NCBI GenBank assembly: GCA_947561585.1
Contig: CANNZV010000933.1
Coordinates: 1 to 64,000, forward strand
Source: Caprella mutica
Taxonomy: Eukaryota > Arthropoda > Malacostraca > Amphipoda > Caprellidae
Direction of reading: 5' to 3'
Length of the DNA: 64,000 bases
This document shows, in pieces, positions 1-11,500 of this stretch. A program made the translations under genes and the position numbers. The notes below the pieces were generated by a model, which was not told the origin of the DNA, did no database searches, and saw nothing but the letters and a program-made list of their open reading frames with translations. How positions within the stretch are numbered: the stretch's first letter is position 1; each line of letters begins with the position of its first letter.

Positions 1-1837
1 CTTCTGAAAGTAATTTATATTGAATTCTTTAACATCATATGAAAAGCTCAATTTGTGCTAGATTTATTTATTTCAAGAGTGCTTTGAAGCCATGATAAGA
101 GACCGCAGTTAGTTAAAGTACCACAATTTACCTACTATACCCTAAGTAGTCTGCCTAGGCTGGTAAAGTAGTATGCGTAAGTAGGTGTGACTAGTGTGTA
201 GGTAGGGTTACGCAAGTAAATTGTAGCCCTCACAACAAACATTCTGAGCCGAAATTACATTAAAATGTTGCATAGCTAACTTAAGAAGCGCAGTGCATGC
301 TATAATTTATTAATTTAAGTTTTCAACGTGTGGTTTGAATATATGATGTTCCTGTTGTAAGAGGCCACAATTAGTTAGTGTGCAGCAATTTACCTGCTTG
401 ACTTACGCAGACTTATTACCTACCTAGGCAAACGACTTACCTGAGCTAGTTTGGGAAATTGAACTGTTTAAGACGGGTTTTAAATTACAATTATCTGAAT
501 TTAAAACTCCGGATATTACCTAACTTAGTAATTGTAATTAATTAAAGTAAAGTAAGTTGTACCGTGAAATCAATAGTATGAGGTTACTGTTCAAATTACA
601 CTCTTGTTCAAACTTTGATTTTTTTTAAATAGGTACTAGGGTAAGTTCCGAGTTAATGGACGGATCCATAATTTTTATCATTAAGAATAAGGTATACCTA
701 AAATAACTAGTATTCAACTATAATTATAAACTAAATTCTATGATCGAAAATGTGGAACCGTACAATAACTCAAAACTCTCCCTAGTTTGAGCGAAACCTA
801 GCTACTCTTCTATTCATTGTTAATTATATTTTAACGAATTTTATAATTGTATTAGAATCTAGATACACTAAAAGAATATATCTCTCTTGTTTATTTTTTC
901 ATTACGTTCTTCCGTAATCTACAATAATTTCATATACCAAGGCAGACTAAAATTTTATAGACATGAACATTTCCCTTTAAAGGTCCTCTCCAGGCTCCGG
1001 GAAAAAAATGAGTTTATAACATAATATTATAGAACTAAGGTCTACGATCATTATTCTGCAAACCGCATACAATTCGGTTCAGTATATATTTTATAATTTG
1101 TTTTTAAAGTTTTTTAATACTCTGTGAGCAACAATTAAGCGAATCACTAATCTGATGCTCAAGAAGAAGATTGTACACTCTTTGTTTTGATTACAAATTT
1201 GAATTAAATAAACAAACCATACGTTTACGGCCTTTATTTAAATTATTTTAGATATCAATTGTTTCCTATAGTATATAAACGTTTCTATTATAAGTTCATT
1301 CAATTTTATACCTTTACACGAATATTAAATGGATTTATTAAACCTAATACATAGTTTACAATCAAAACAAATGGTGTACATTCTTTTTCTTCACACTGAA
1401 ATTTTCTTAAATTAGTAAGTCGGAAGTAAAATAGGTTTTGTAGAGTTTTGATTATAAAAATCTTTAAAAGCATATAAAATTAAAAATATGCTACCAAATT
1501 CGATGTGGTTTGCAGCAAAATGATAAGAAACATTAGCCTCGTTGAATAAGGCAGTAAAAATATTTGCTTGGAAGGGACCTTTAACTACTTTATTTTATTC
1601 AGAAATATAATAGGTTCAATATCATTTTGAAAACTTTACTCTCAATCTTTGTTTTTTAGTTACATTAAATGATAGTTAACATGCATTATATTTATTCATT
1701 TAAGTTAACATTCATGAGTATAGTTAAATAAAGTGACTTCTGTTTACTACAATTTTCATTATCCTAATAAGTATAATATGTAGTCTACAAAGCCTAGTAA
1801 GCAACATGCCATCCAAAATAAAAAGTATTGCGATACG

Positions 1838-2045
1838 GAACTCCTCCGGATGTTCCATTTATATCCTATAAAGCAGTACCGAACATCCCTATCACGTCCT
1901 CCCCGAACATTACATATCCTCTGCGGAACACCAGGTTAGCTCCTAAGAGGAGTTCCTCCGCACTTTACAAAAACGGAACACCTCTCGAACTCCGCACCTG
2001 AAATACAGGGGATGTGCGATAAGGAATTCCACGGGATGTATTCCG
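1838..2045. repeat. GC-richer ~210-bp block repeated in each array unit
   Basis: A compact block whose base composition stands out from the AT-rich surroundings. It contains several copies, in both orientations, of GGAAC/GTTCC and CTCCGC-type words such as GGAACTCCTCC and GAGGAGTTCCTCC. It recurs near 15,412-15,620 and 28,876-29,085, with unit 3 showing several substitutions. No ORF or known element end is visible; it may be an old short interspersed element or a regulatory block. Confidence 0.5.
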
Positions 2046-2513
2046 GACATAAATTGTTACTTGGCGTATGACCAAAATCAGAAAGTAATGTCCTCAAATA
2101 TAAACAATACAGAATAAATATATTACATATATTCCTATTTAATTTAGATGTTCATTAGAGTATTCAATATTTGTAAATATGGGCTGGTAGGTACATATTT
2201 ATTTATTTTCCACTGATACATACCTATTTATAATTATATCAATCTTTGAAATAATCGATGTAGCAACATATTTTACTATTCATAAGGTGATTATTTGAAT
2301 AATGTTTAATATTTTGTGAGTTGAATTAATTTATATACTATATTATATAATAATTATGATTTATACAATATCATTCTACGAATCTACACAAATTGATGAC
2401 GTCACGGGGGACAATATTTCTATTTACTGGTATAATGTGAAATGAAATGGAGAATTGGATGTGAAATGCTAAAAACAATAAGAAACGTCCTTAAATATTA
2501 TATACGAACGTTT

Positions 2514-2541
2514 CCGTGCATTTTGCACGGGTAACCACTAG
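2514..2541 (+). mobile_element. Helitron-type 3' terminus, unit 1
   Basis: Textbook Helitron 3' end: a 7-bp stem hairpin CCGTGCA-TTT-TGCACGG (2514-2530), a short spacer, then CTAG (2538-2541; the CTRR signature) followed by T. The upstream ~300 bp (including GATGACGTCAC at ~2397) is homologous to the element ends at 11,501 and ~12,900. No Rep/helicase coding is visible, so it is non-autonomous; its 5' TC end was not located. Confidence 0.75.
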
Positions 2542-2789
2542 TATGATGATATATTATAAGATAATTGATTACTTAAAATATAAGAACATTGGCAGCTTGA
2601 ATCTATGATATATTACATAAATATATGATAATTGAATACATTAATATATGATAATTGACTAAATCAATAAATAATATTATTTGTAACTATTTGATTGTGC
2701 TTTGAAGGTAAATTAGTTTTATTATTTCACTTCATTCAAATTATTTATTAGTTAACTTTTTCTAATAATGTTTTTTTTTTTTTGTTCAG

Positions 2790-2868
2790 ATCATTTTCAA
2801 CGAGTTCACGATTTGAAACCTACCTTGACGGTGAATTACATTTAGGACATTTTTCTTAGTTGATTAAG
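2790..2868 (+). other. 5' untranslated exon of innexin copy 1
   Basis: A 79-bp stretch bounded by a polypyrimidine tract with TTCAG before it and AAG|GTGAGT after it. The following intron (2869-3346, 478 bp) ends in a pyrimidine-rich TTTCAG, and the next exon starts 14 bp before the innexin ATG. The 79-bp exon is kept at the same length in all three copies while the intron changes, which supports it being a real exon. The upstream first exon for this copy would lie left of the window. Confidence 0.7.
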
Positions 2869-3360
2869 GTGAGTTATTTTTATTTCTTTACTTCCATAAT
2901 AGTTGTTGAATAATTTATAATCTATGGTGCATATCCTTGAAATCTGCCTAAATAAATGAACTTTATTATAACAATATTAAATAATAATATCATTAAAAGA
3001 GACTGAAATCAATTCCAGTTTCAAAGTCGTCTTAGTTGGTTTTTTTCCATACTTTTAATATTGTTGACAATTTCTATAATACTAAATCACTTCTTGAAAA
3101 TAATTTATTATCATTTTCATTATAGAAATAATTGCAAATGAATCAATTTAGAATATTTGATTAGAGGATAATTGAATAAATAGAAATATATCTTTTACTT
3201 TATAAAAACATTTTGAACGTCAAATACAATAGATTATTTTAAATCCTGTAAAATGTTTAGTTTTCAGTCTAGTTTCCGTCATTTGTTGCTAATTGCATAA
3301 ACCATTAAAATCAAATGAGATTGTAACATCTTTTCTTCTATTTCAGCCTCACAATCCAAA

Positions 3361-4569
3361 ATGGGATTAGGACCAACAACCAGGCAGTTTGACCTGCTGA
3401 AAAACATTGGAGGCATAGTCATGAATGCCTTCAACAAGAGGACAGTTTCTGCCGGTGTGGGTCTTTGCGACAGCCCAGTCCTCAAGCTGTTCTACACCTA
3501 CACCTTCTGGCTGATTTTTGGAGGATATGCTGCCATTTCCTACTCTTGGTGGAATAAAGACATCCTCACCTGCACCAGCAAGTACAATGCAGACTCGCAA
3601 ATCAGACCAGATTACCTCAACATCTGTGCATCTTATCTCTATGTTGAAGATGCCAATGGATTTATCTCTGGAAAAACTTACCTACTCTTCTACAGATGGG
3701 TTCACTGGGTGCTCTTCCTCATTGCTCTAGTCTTTTATATTCCTCATAAGATGAGCAAAAGAGCTGAGAATCCTAAGGTTAAGAAACTCTTCGACCTTCT
3801 CGCCTCACCCAAGGAAGAAGTGAGCTACAAGGAAGCCTGCCAATACTACATGGTCAACAGCGGAACACACAACAATGTTTTCGTCATGAGTTTCTTGATA
3901 CACATTGTAGCTGTGGCCATCAACTTCTTCTGCTACTTTGTAATTGACTTCGTGTTCTTGGGGAAATTTAAGGATTTAGGATACGCAACATATCCTTTCA
4001 ACAGAGATATCATCAATTTCCAGGATGAACTCTCCTTGAGATTTCCACCATTTGCCCAATGCGAAATCACTCCCTTCAACAAGCTGACAAATGCCAGAAC
4101 CGAGAGATACGGTTGTCATCTGACTTACATGGAACTCTATGAGAAGTACTTCATTGTCCTCTGGGTGTGGATGATAGCAACATCCGTCATTGGAATTCTC
4201 TACATCGTCTATCTCTCATTGTTCTTCGTGCCAAAACTACGCCTTCAGTTGCTCCGTTTCACCAAACCGTTGAAAGCTAAGAAAGAAGAGATCGAAGGTA
4301 TCAACGAAAGGTTGAATGATATTTCTTTCGGAGACTTTTTCCTTCTGTACAGAATGAAGTCTTCCTTCTCTCCTCACACTTATTACGATTTGTTGAGGAC
4401 TCTCTTCTACAAGTCTCCTGCAAATAGAAATCTTTCTTTGGAAAAAGATATCGATGTTCCTGACCAGCCAGCACCGGCAGTAAGGAGGCCGAAAACTAGA
4501 GGCCATCTTTCCAAGAATATGCAGATGTCCGCTGCGTCCAATAAACACAAAGCAATCTGTATTGAATAA
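3361..4569 (+). CDS. Innexin gap-junction/hemichannel subunit, copy 1
   Basis: A 402-residue four-pass membrane protein of the innexin family, which forms invertebrate gap junctions and hemichannels at the plasma membrane. Seen: membrane segments at ~41-63, ~108-128, ~174-200 and ~263-290; an FYRWV motif (110-114) where innexins carry YYQWV; two cysteines in each extracellular loop (C71 and C89; C234 and C252); a FPPFAQC stretch before loop-2 Cys and EKYFIVLWVW entering TM4; GDFFLLYRM in the C-terminal tail. The CDS is one exon, with an intron just 14 bp upstream of the ATG (CAAAATGG). The N-terminus is ~17 residues longer than usual; M21 is an alternative start nearer to family length. Asn357 distinguishes this copy from the other two (Ile). 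I cannot name the orthologue; the sequence looks divergent. Confidence 0.93.
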   Translation: MGLGPTTRQFDLLKNIGGIVMNAFNKRTVSAGVGLCDSPVLKLFYTYTFWLIFGGYAAISYSWWNKDILTCTSKYNADSQIRPDYLNICASYLYVEDANGFISGKTYLLFYRWVHWVLFLIALVFYIPHKMSKRAENPKVKKLFDLLASPKEEVSYKEACQYYMVNSGTHNNVFVMSFLIHIVAVAINFFCYFVIDFVFLGKFKDLGYATYPFNRDIINFQDELSLRFPPFAQCEITPFNKLTNARTERYGCHLTYMELYEKYFIVLWVWMIATSVIGILYIVYLSLFFVPKLRLQLLRFTKPLKAKKEEIEGINERLNDISFGDFFLLYRMKSSFSPHTYYDLLRTLFYKSPANRNLSLEKDIDVPDQPAPAVRRPKTRGHLSKNMQMSAASNKHKAICIE

Positions 4570-4682
4570 GCTGTAATTATTATTTCTTTTTCATGTTATT
4601 AGGTGTGTTTTGTTTGTTTAGAACTTAGTTTTTCTGTTCGTTTCTTTTTGTCATTAGAATTAGTATCTCATTTTGACCTTCA

Positions 4683-4688
4683 AATAAA
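4683..4688 (+). terminator. Poly(A) signal of innexin copy 1
   Basis: AATAAA 114 bp after the stop codon, followed within ~30 bp by a T/G-rich stretch. It is kept in all three copies, so this is the likely 3' end of the transcript. Confidence 0.6.
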
Positions 4689-4949
4689 ATTATATCTACT
4701 TTTGGTGCACTATAGGTAGTTAGGTTTTTCAAATATAATTAACTGTAATTCCAATCTTTTAATGGATTACTGTCAATTATCAAATTTGACATGAAAAACA
4801 TAAGATAATGTTTCTTTTTCAAGTGCACTGCAAGTAATTTAACTGTAATTTTTATCTCTTAGTTTAATTTTGACATTTTTTCTCTTAATTTATAAGTTTT
4901 TGATTGTTGTAATTGTTGATAAAATTTGAGCATTGAAATGTACTTTTTA

Positions 4950-5335
4950 GTTAGTTAGGTTCATAATCAATTGTAATTACAATATTTTAGTGCTGAATAT
5001 TTCATTTTAATGTCAATTTTCTAATTTTGACTTGTAGATGATATCATGTTGACTATTTTCACAATCAATTGTAATTACTTTATTTGAATTAGTTAGGTTC
5101 ATAATCAATTTTAATTACATTATTTTAGTTAGTTAGGTTCATATTCAATTGTGATTCCAATATTTTAGTTAGTTATGTTCTTAATCAATTATAATTCCAA
5201 TATTTTAGTTAGTTAGGTTCATAATCAATTGTAATTGCAATATTTTAGTTAGTTATGTTCTTAATCAATTGTAATTCCAATGTTTTAGTTAGTTGGGTTC
5301 TTAATCAATTGTAATATCATTCTTTTAATGAAATA
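4950..5335. repeat. ~46-bp AT-rich minisatellite downstream of innexin copy 1
   Basis: Tandem degenerate copies built on TTAGTTAGGTTCATAATC followed by AATTGTAATT and a CCAATATTTTAG tail, repeated about six to seven times just past the poly(A) signal. Some copies read TTATGTTCTTAATC. The same array is found at ~18,345-18,725 and ~31,990-32,365. Confidence 0.8.
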
Positions 5336-5735
5336 GTTCATGTCATTCACATTCAATTAATATAATTTGACATGCATATCAAATTATCATGCTACTTTCT
5401 TCTTTGTATTTTAAGTATTTTGATAATCATCTGCAATTTCATGTTTTATATAAGACCCTATTATTGAGATATTAGTTGATTAATATGAATTTGTTTTGTT
5501 TTTTCTTTGTATTATTATCAACCCTAAAATTTCATTTTAAAGCTCATCGTTAGCACAACCGAACGCTTGATCACCTAGACTATGTCAGACGAGCTGTTTA
5601 GCCATTCACACTGTCACTTATTACACATTTTGTTTCTCATATGAATGAAAATGATAAACTATCCGATAACTCACTTTATCAAAGAAAATGATTAGTTTAA
5701 GGTCATTGCTTTTTCTTTTGATTGTAGAAATAGAT

Positions 5736-5972
5736 TACAGTAACTCCTCTATAATGAATTCCTGTATAGAGAATGTATAGTCCTGAGTAATCAAATATCC
5801 TGTGTAGTGAAAAAAATTTCTTTAGTCTGTCATTGAATTGCCATCAGTTATAGAAAACTGATGGCCATTTAATGACAAACTAAAGAAATGTGTTCACAAT
5901 ATAGAGGATGCTTCCTTACTCAGGGCACTGTCTTCACTATAGAGGATTTCACTTTAGTGGAGCTCTATGGTA
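5736..5972. mobile_element. Short pogo-like MITE with internal hairpin, unit 1
   Basis: About 237 bp, bounded by TA and by imperfect inverted ends (left TACAGTAACTCCTCTATAATG; right end, read on the other strand, starts TACCATAGAGCTCCACTAAA), the type of ends seen on pogo/Tigger-derived MITEs. Its centre holds a strong ~72-bp hairpin around the words TTTCTTTAGTCTGTCATT and its complement. It is non-coding. Confidence 0.65.
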
Positions 5973-7164
5973 ATCTATATTGATGACGAATATAACGGTT
6001 CTTATATATATCGAACTCCATGAATTAATAGAAATAAATCCTACTTGGTCTCTAAAAAAATGGAAATAACAGTCAAATTTCACCTGAAATCAGTATGATT
6101 TTCTGCCAAATTAAATAATAAATTTTCCAGTGTGGAATTTTGCCAGGCGGATTGTAAATTTTAAGGTTTTAATTGATAAATTGTGATGTGAAATGTAATT
6201 TACATAAATATTTATTTTTCAGTATTATTGTTTATCAAGTTTTAATTAAGTAATGTTAAATAGCCACGAAATGGAAAGTAAAACTAAATTGAATTTACTT
6301 AAGATAAATTACAGAACATATTTTAATTTACCTGTTATAGTTTGTGACACTATTTTAGAATTCACTTATCACTGAAATTAAAAAAGTGTTAGTATTTAAT
6401 CTAACTAACAACAATTCTACATAATCAATTAAACGAAAAACTATGTAATCGTTAAAACTTAACCTTTATTTTGAATTATATTCACGATAACTGCAGATAT
6501 TGATAATTAGATACCAATTGAAATAATATATAATTTTAACCAAGTAACAATAAAAGGTAGGAGACTATCGGTGGTTCTTTAAATCTCTGTTTGTTATACG
6601 ACTTGAAAAAGTAACTGAAGATTCCTCTTGTAATCAGTTGATTCCTGAAATTTGCTCCATTAGGACAACTGTTGTCGTATCCCTTCCACAATGGCGTCGA
6701 TAATATAAGAAAGCTACATGGAAAAGATATCATTATTGTTAAACTACAATATAAGTACATTGACAATGAAGCTAATGAAAGTTGTTCAGTAATATATTGG
6801 GAATGTTCGAAGAGAAAAAATCAACTGTGCAGTTCTCTGTACTAAATGTAAGACTGAAAATTATGAAATCATTAAACCTAATAATGAAAATTGTCATAGC
6901 TCGTCACGAAGTACTTTACAGGTTGAAGAAAGACACGTAAGTGATCGAATTTAAAATAACTGTTATAAATAGCAATTTGTATAGTTATGTTTAAACTTAA
7001 CTACTGTTTAGTTTATATATCAGTTTAATTGAAAGATTTTCTGCAATTTTTTTGAGTAAATTCAAATACATTTTATTTTCAATTTCGTTGCCGTTTAACA
7101 TCAGTTTAACAAAAAGGTCACAGTACATCATGCTAAAGTTAAAATATTTTCTTATGTTTTTGTC

Positions 7165-7228
7165 CTCCAGTCTCAATAGAGTCTCATCCAGTCTCAATAG
7201 AGTCTCCTCCAGTCTCAATAGAGTTTCT
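7165..7228. repeat. 21-bp minisatellite, ~3 copies, unit 1
   Basis: About three copies of CCAGTCTCAATAGAGTCTCCT. The same site in unit 2 (~20594-20660) also has ~3 copies, but in unit 3 it is expanded to ~27 and forms the edge of the array. The repeat gives spurious open frames on both strands (RLEETLL-type). Confidence 0.9.
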
Positions 7229-7734
7229 TCACTTTAGTATTTTCATCCCATGATTCAATCGCACGATGTATATCTCTGCAAGAATATCCATTCATATAAA
7301 TGAGGTAACGTGAATAATTGTTTATTAAATAATGAAATCATTATTTGAGAACATATTATCAAGAAAAAATAATATTTGGAGCGTATAACATTTAAAATTC
7401 TCAGAGATATTAAATTTAGACGCGTGAAACTTTACGGAGCTGATATCGAAAGTTATACCAATTTATAGTAAAATAATTTCACTCACTGATCAGTGGTTCG
7501 AATTAATCATCCCCAACTCATGACTGATATCTAATTAACAAGATATTAAAGGGAAATAATATAAGGTAAAGCTTTTGAACCTACTATTATTCAAGTTAAT
7601 ATAACAGCAGTGTACATTAAACCCACTGTACTGAGTAATGACCATCACAGTTTAACTTAACATTCCGTTACAGAATTACTTAAAGGCTCGGGCTTGATCA
7701 TCTGTTTTCGGTTTACCATTCATTATTAGAAAAA

Positions 7735-8526
7735 TACAGGCAGGCCTCGCTTTAAGTACAATTCACTTTAGTAAAAGTGGTCCTTATTTCGAGTCATGAA
7801 TCGAAATAAGAACCGTTCGTAGACATAGAAAACGGAGACAATTTTCTGTGATTATTTCACGGTAACTAAAAAAAACACCAAAATTATAATCCAGATGAGG
7901 TTATTAGAAGCAATTGGCTCAGAAATTCAACATGTTCCAATTTAGGGTAAGTTCCATGTTATTTCACGGTTTCATCTTTTCGAACACCTGTAAATATTTA
8001 TATAAAAATCAATCTAATAATCAACTTTTATTTCAATTGGTATCCATGATACCATTTAGAATGGAAGTTAAATAAAAATTATAATTTATTTTTCTGACGT
8101 GACCGAAATTATAGAACAAACCAATAACTTGGAACTTAGTACCCTACGACCAAAATTATTCCATAGAGCATAAACTTTCTGTTTGTTAATTAAATGTAGC
8201 ACAATAATTATAGATGTCTAAGTATCAGAGTATCTATTAATTACTCACCAATACTGAAAGAGAGTTAAGCTATGAATGGATAAATGCACGACTTTAAACT
8301 TTTTCATCACAGTCAAAGACAATGAAAGACTGTATGTGTATATTATTAATAATATGCTTATATACTTTCCACTCTAATAATAAATTTTCTTTCTATTACT
8401 CATAGAAAATGAGGTCTAAATCAAGGAGTGACAATTATAAATTTCTTGTTACTTCTATTCGCTTTAGTTACCGTTTGGTAACTAAACTGAGTCGTGATTT
8501 GGTAACTAAAGCGGGGATGCCTGTAT
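7735..8526. mobile_element. pogo/Tigger-like MITE, unit 1
   Basis: A 792-bp non-coding element with inverted ends TACAGGCAGGCCTCGCTTTA (left) and, read on the - strand, TACAGGCATCCCCGCTTTAG (right), flanked by TA. This terminus is characteristic of pogo/Tigger elements. The right inner part (TTACCAAATCACGACTCAG on the - strand) recurs at 47,944 in the Pvr intron. The unit 2 copy is at 21168-21957. Confidence 0.75.
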
Positions 8527-8966
8527 ATGAAGGTTACAAATAAATTCCAATATAGAACAAACATTCAATTACATTTAACTTGATTATTATTGTTCTATTC
8601 TTAGGATCTTAAATTAAACTAATTTTAAAGTAAAATCAAACGGATTCGAATATTGAATATTCAAGAAAAGTAGGTTTAGATATTAGAAAAGTTGGTTTAG
8701 AAACTATAAGTATAATACGTTGGCACAATTTTTTTTGAAATATACATGTTTTCTGTTATCCGAAATCTTTTTCATATTCTATCATCTGGAAATATCTTTA
8801 CTTAAAAATCACTTCGAATTCAGTTCAAGTTTGTATCTCATTTAGTTTAATTTAAATCAGATAAAGATATAATAGGTTTATGACCGTTTATCTGTCCAAG
8901 ATCAAAAGTCTATACGCTGAAATCAAATCATTGAAATTCAGAGACCAGCACATCAGCACGCTAGGG

Positions 8967-9026
8967 TATATAAGCTCGTGAGATCCAAAAAAGACCACAG
9001 TGCTAGCTGGAACGTTCTTAAACGAG
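8967..9026 (+). promoter_or_regulatory. TATA/initiator promoter and first untranslated exon for innexin copy 2
   Basis: TATATAA at 8967-8973 sits 32 bp upstream of an initiator-like CCACAGTG (predicted start A8999). A ~28-nt exon then ends at AACGAG|GTTAGT (9026/9027), a usable 5' splice site. The next sense-strand acceptor with conserved exon structure is the 79-bp untranslated exon at 16368, so this promoter most likely drives the innexin of the next unit across a ~7.3 kb intron. The same block lies at 22399 upstream of copy 3; unit 3 lost it. The linkage to innexin is inference. Confidence 0.55.
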
Positions 9027-9324
9027 GTTAGTAACGATGAGCTCTTGTTATTCTTAGGTTGTTCTAGTTCTATTTAGCTTTTACTTATTCAATATTCTTG
9101 ATATCATTATTTTAGCGATTGGATTGTTGAGAAATGAATTAAATTTACAGTCACTTGAAAAATAAAGCTTATAACTAATGTATTAAATATATTAGTTTAA
9201 CAAAATGCGAAAAACATATATAGTTGTGTTTTTGTCAAATCCTAGGCGAGAAAATTCAATTTATTTAATTAGGTATAGTTTTTTCTAAAGATTAATTGAA
9301 TTCATTAAATTATCGTTTGGAATT

Positions 9325-10493
9325 TGATACATGTTAATTTTCTAAATTCATTTAAACAACAACAAATTTTATTTGATTTCATATATTATTGTTACGCATA
9401 ATATCTGGTTCTTGACGATACAGGATGTCATTAGGCCTAAAATACCATTTCCAACCTGTTCACTACAGCCTACCACAATCTTCTTTGTTTTTCCAGTCCA
9501 AACCTCATGCTTAATCTTTTAAAACCGGCTTTTTCATAACTTTTCGAACTACAAAACCTTATTTTCTTTATCTCCATTCTTCTCTCATTTATCTTTTGTC
9601 GATCTATTTCTTGTATCTGGTTTGTAATTGCCTTCTCTTTGTCATACTTCTACGAATGCGTAATACCTGAAATTCTAGAACATTTCAGAATTTGAGGTTC
9701 TCCTCTAAGAATAAGTAGATGGAATGAAGGTGTCTAAACCCGAGACAGATATAGATGACATTATAGGAGAGCTTGAATTTACTGTTTTATTACTTATGTT
9801 TTATTACTTTGTCTAATTATACAATCAATTGAATTCAACATGTTCTCGTTTGAATTTTATATCACTATGATACATGTTAATTTTCTAAATTTATTTATAC
9901 AACAGCAAATTCTTATTTGATTTCAAATAGTTTCGTTACGAAAATATCAGGTTCTTGACGATACAGGAAGTAGGTTTCGATATTAGATCTAATTCTATGT
10001 AAACCATTTCCGACCAGTTCATACTAGCCCAGAACAGTTTTCTTTGTTTTTCCATTGCAAACCTTTCCAAAAAGTTTGGCTCATACAAGGGCTTGAGGGA
10101 AATAAAAAAATATTGTAATAATTTTTTTTTCTCATTAAATATTATCCATTATCCAAAAAGAAGCTGCCGGTAATTCCTCATCTATTTTCGTACATAAAAT
10201 TCATTTACTTTGTGACTGGCTTTTTCGTTATTTTTCAAACCCTAACAGCTTATCTCCCTAGTCTCTACTCTTCTTTTCTTTCATCTATCTTTTGTCGATC
10301 TATTTACTGTATCTGAGTTGTAATTACCTTCTCTTTGTTTTACTCCCACAACTGCGTAATAAGTGAATTCCAGAACAGTTCAGAATTTGAGGTTCTCCTC
10401 TAAGAATAAGTAGATGGAATGTGGTTGTCTGAAACTAGAGACAGATATAGATAATGTTATAGGAGAGATTAAATTGACCGTTTTACTATTTAT
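9325..10493. repeat. Diverged internal direct duplication of ~0.5-0.6 kb, unit 1
   Basis: Two adjacent diverged copies (about 9325-9800 and 9868-10493) share blocks in the same order: CATGTTAATTTTCTAAATT, GGTTCTTGACGATACAGGA, TTCTTTGTTTTTCCA, CTTTTGTCGATCTATTT and GAGGTTCTCCTCTAAGAATA. They begin ~300 bp after the putative promoter, within the long first intron. They are older than the unit duplication because both halves recur in unit 2 (~22756-23920). Confidence 0.8.
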
Positions 10494-10667
10494 TTAGGTA
10501 ATATATCTCTTATAAATTTCTACCGGTGTGTGCATCATTTACCTATAAAAATAACTTAGGATAATCATTATCTGTACTAACCTAATCTTATACATTTAAA
10601 ATTGGATGCAACTATTATATGTAAATTAAATTACATATACTGTTGAACATAAATCACGCTGTCCCAT

Positions 10668-10775
10668 GGCAAATATTTCGGAAGCGAGTTGTCCCATGGC
10701 GAATGTATCGGGGGAAAATTGTCCCATGGTGAATATTTCTGGAGCGAGTTGTCCCATGGCGAATGGTCAGGTCAC
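10668..10775. repeat. ~30-bp tandem repeat of a CCCATGG phrase, unit 1
   Basis: Four tandem units of TGTCCCATGGCGAATATTTC plus a GGAGCGAGT-type tail. The unit 2 copy is at 24077-24186, where one substitution removes a stop and leaves a chance 108-codon frame (24083-24409) that unit 1 breaks with TAG. It resembles the arms of the phrase-repeat foldbacks elsewhere in this window but has no inverted partner. Confidence 0.8.
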
Positions 10776-11500
10776 CAATATTTATTTAGTGTATGCAAGT
10801 TTGAATGTGGTCAGAATTTTTGATGATTTGTGGTCTGATTTCTAGATGATTCCATTTCTGATCGGTCAGAAGAGTCGAAATTCATTCTTTTATTTCGTGT
10901 ACCTAATTTATCAGAGTGTTCGGCCTAGAAGACTCATCTCTGACAATAACCTTACTTTAACTAATTATACAATTAGTTTATTAGTCAATTAATTAATCAA
11001 ATACAAGATAATTCTTTTATATTCTTCAGTAATTAGTTAATTACTGGAGATACCGTTGAAACTATTGTAATTAGTCAATTAATTTGGAAGATTTTCAGAT
11101 ATCGATTAATATTGATTCTATATTTAGTATATTTCAAATAATTATTCATTTGTAATTTTACCGCACCTTATTGTTAATCTTATAGATAAAATAACAGTTT
11201 ATATATATATATATATATACGTTTTTAATGTAAATGAAATACAATAAGTATCCATTTCTGATCGGTATAATAATTATATTTCTTAATCACTTTTTTACAA
11301 TTATAAAACAGTAAATTATTTCCACTTGATATATTCTAGTTTTTAAATGTATATTTCATTTATTAAAACAATTAAATAACTACACGAAATACTGTTGAAA
11401 TGACTGAAATTATTAAATACTTGAGATTCATTTTGAGATACAGATTAGTTATCTAGAATTGCTTTATTACTTAATGATGTGATAATTAAATGTATGATTA

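Noticed and set aside
4237..4548. 103-codon frame antisense to the innexin CDS (and equivalents in the other copies)
   Set aside because: A shadow of the conserved coding strand, with no independent signal of coding.
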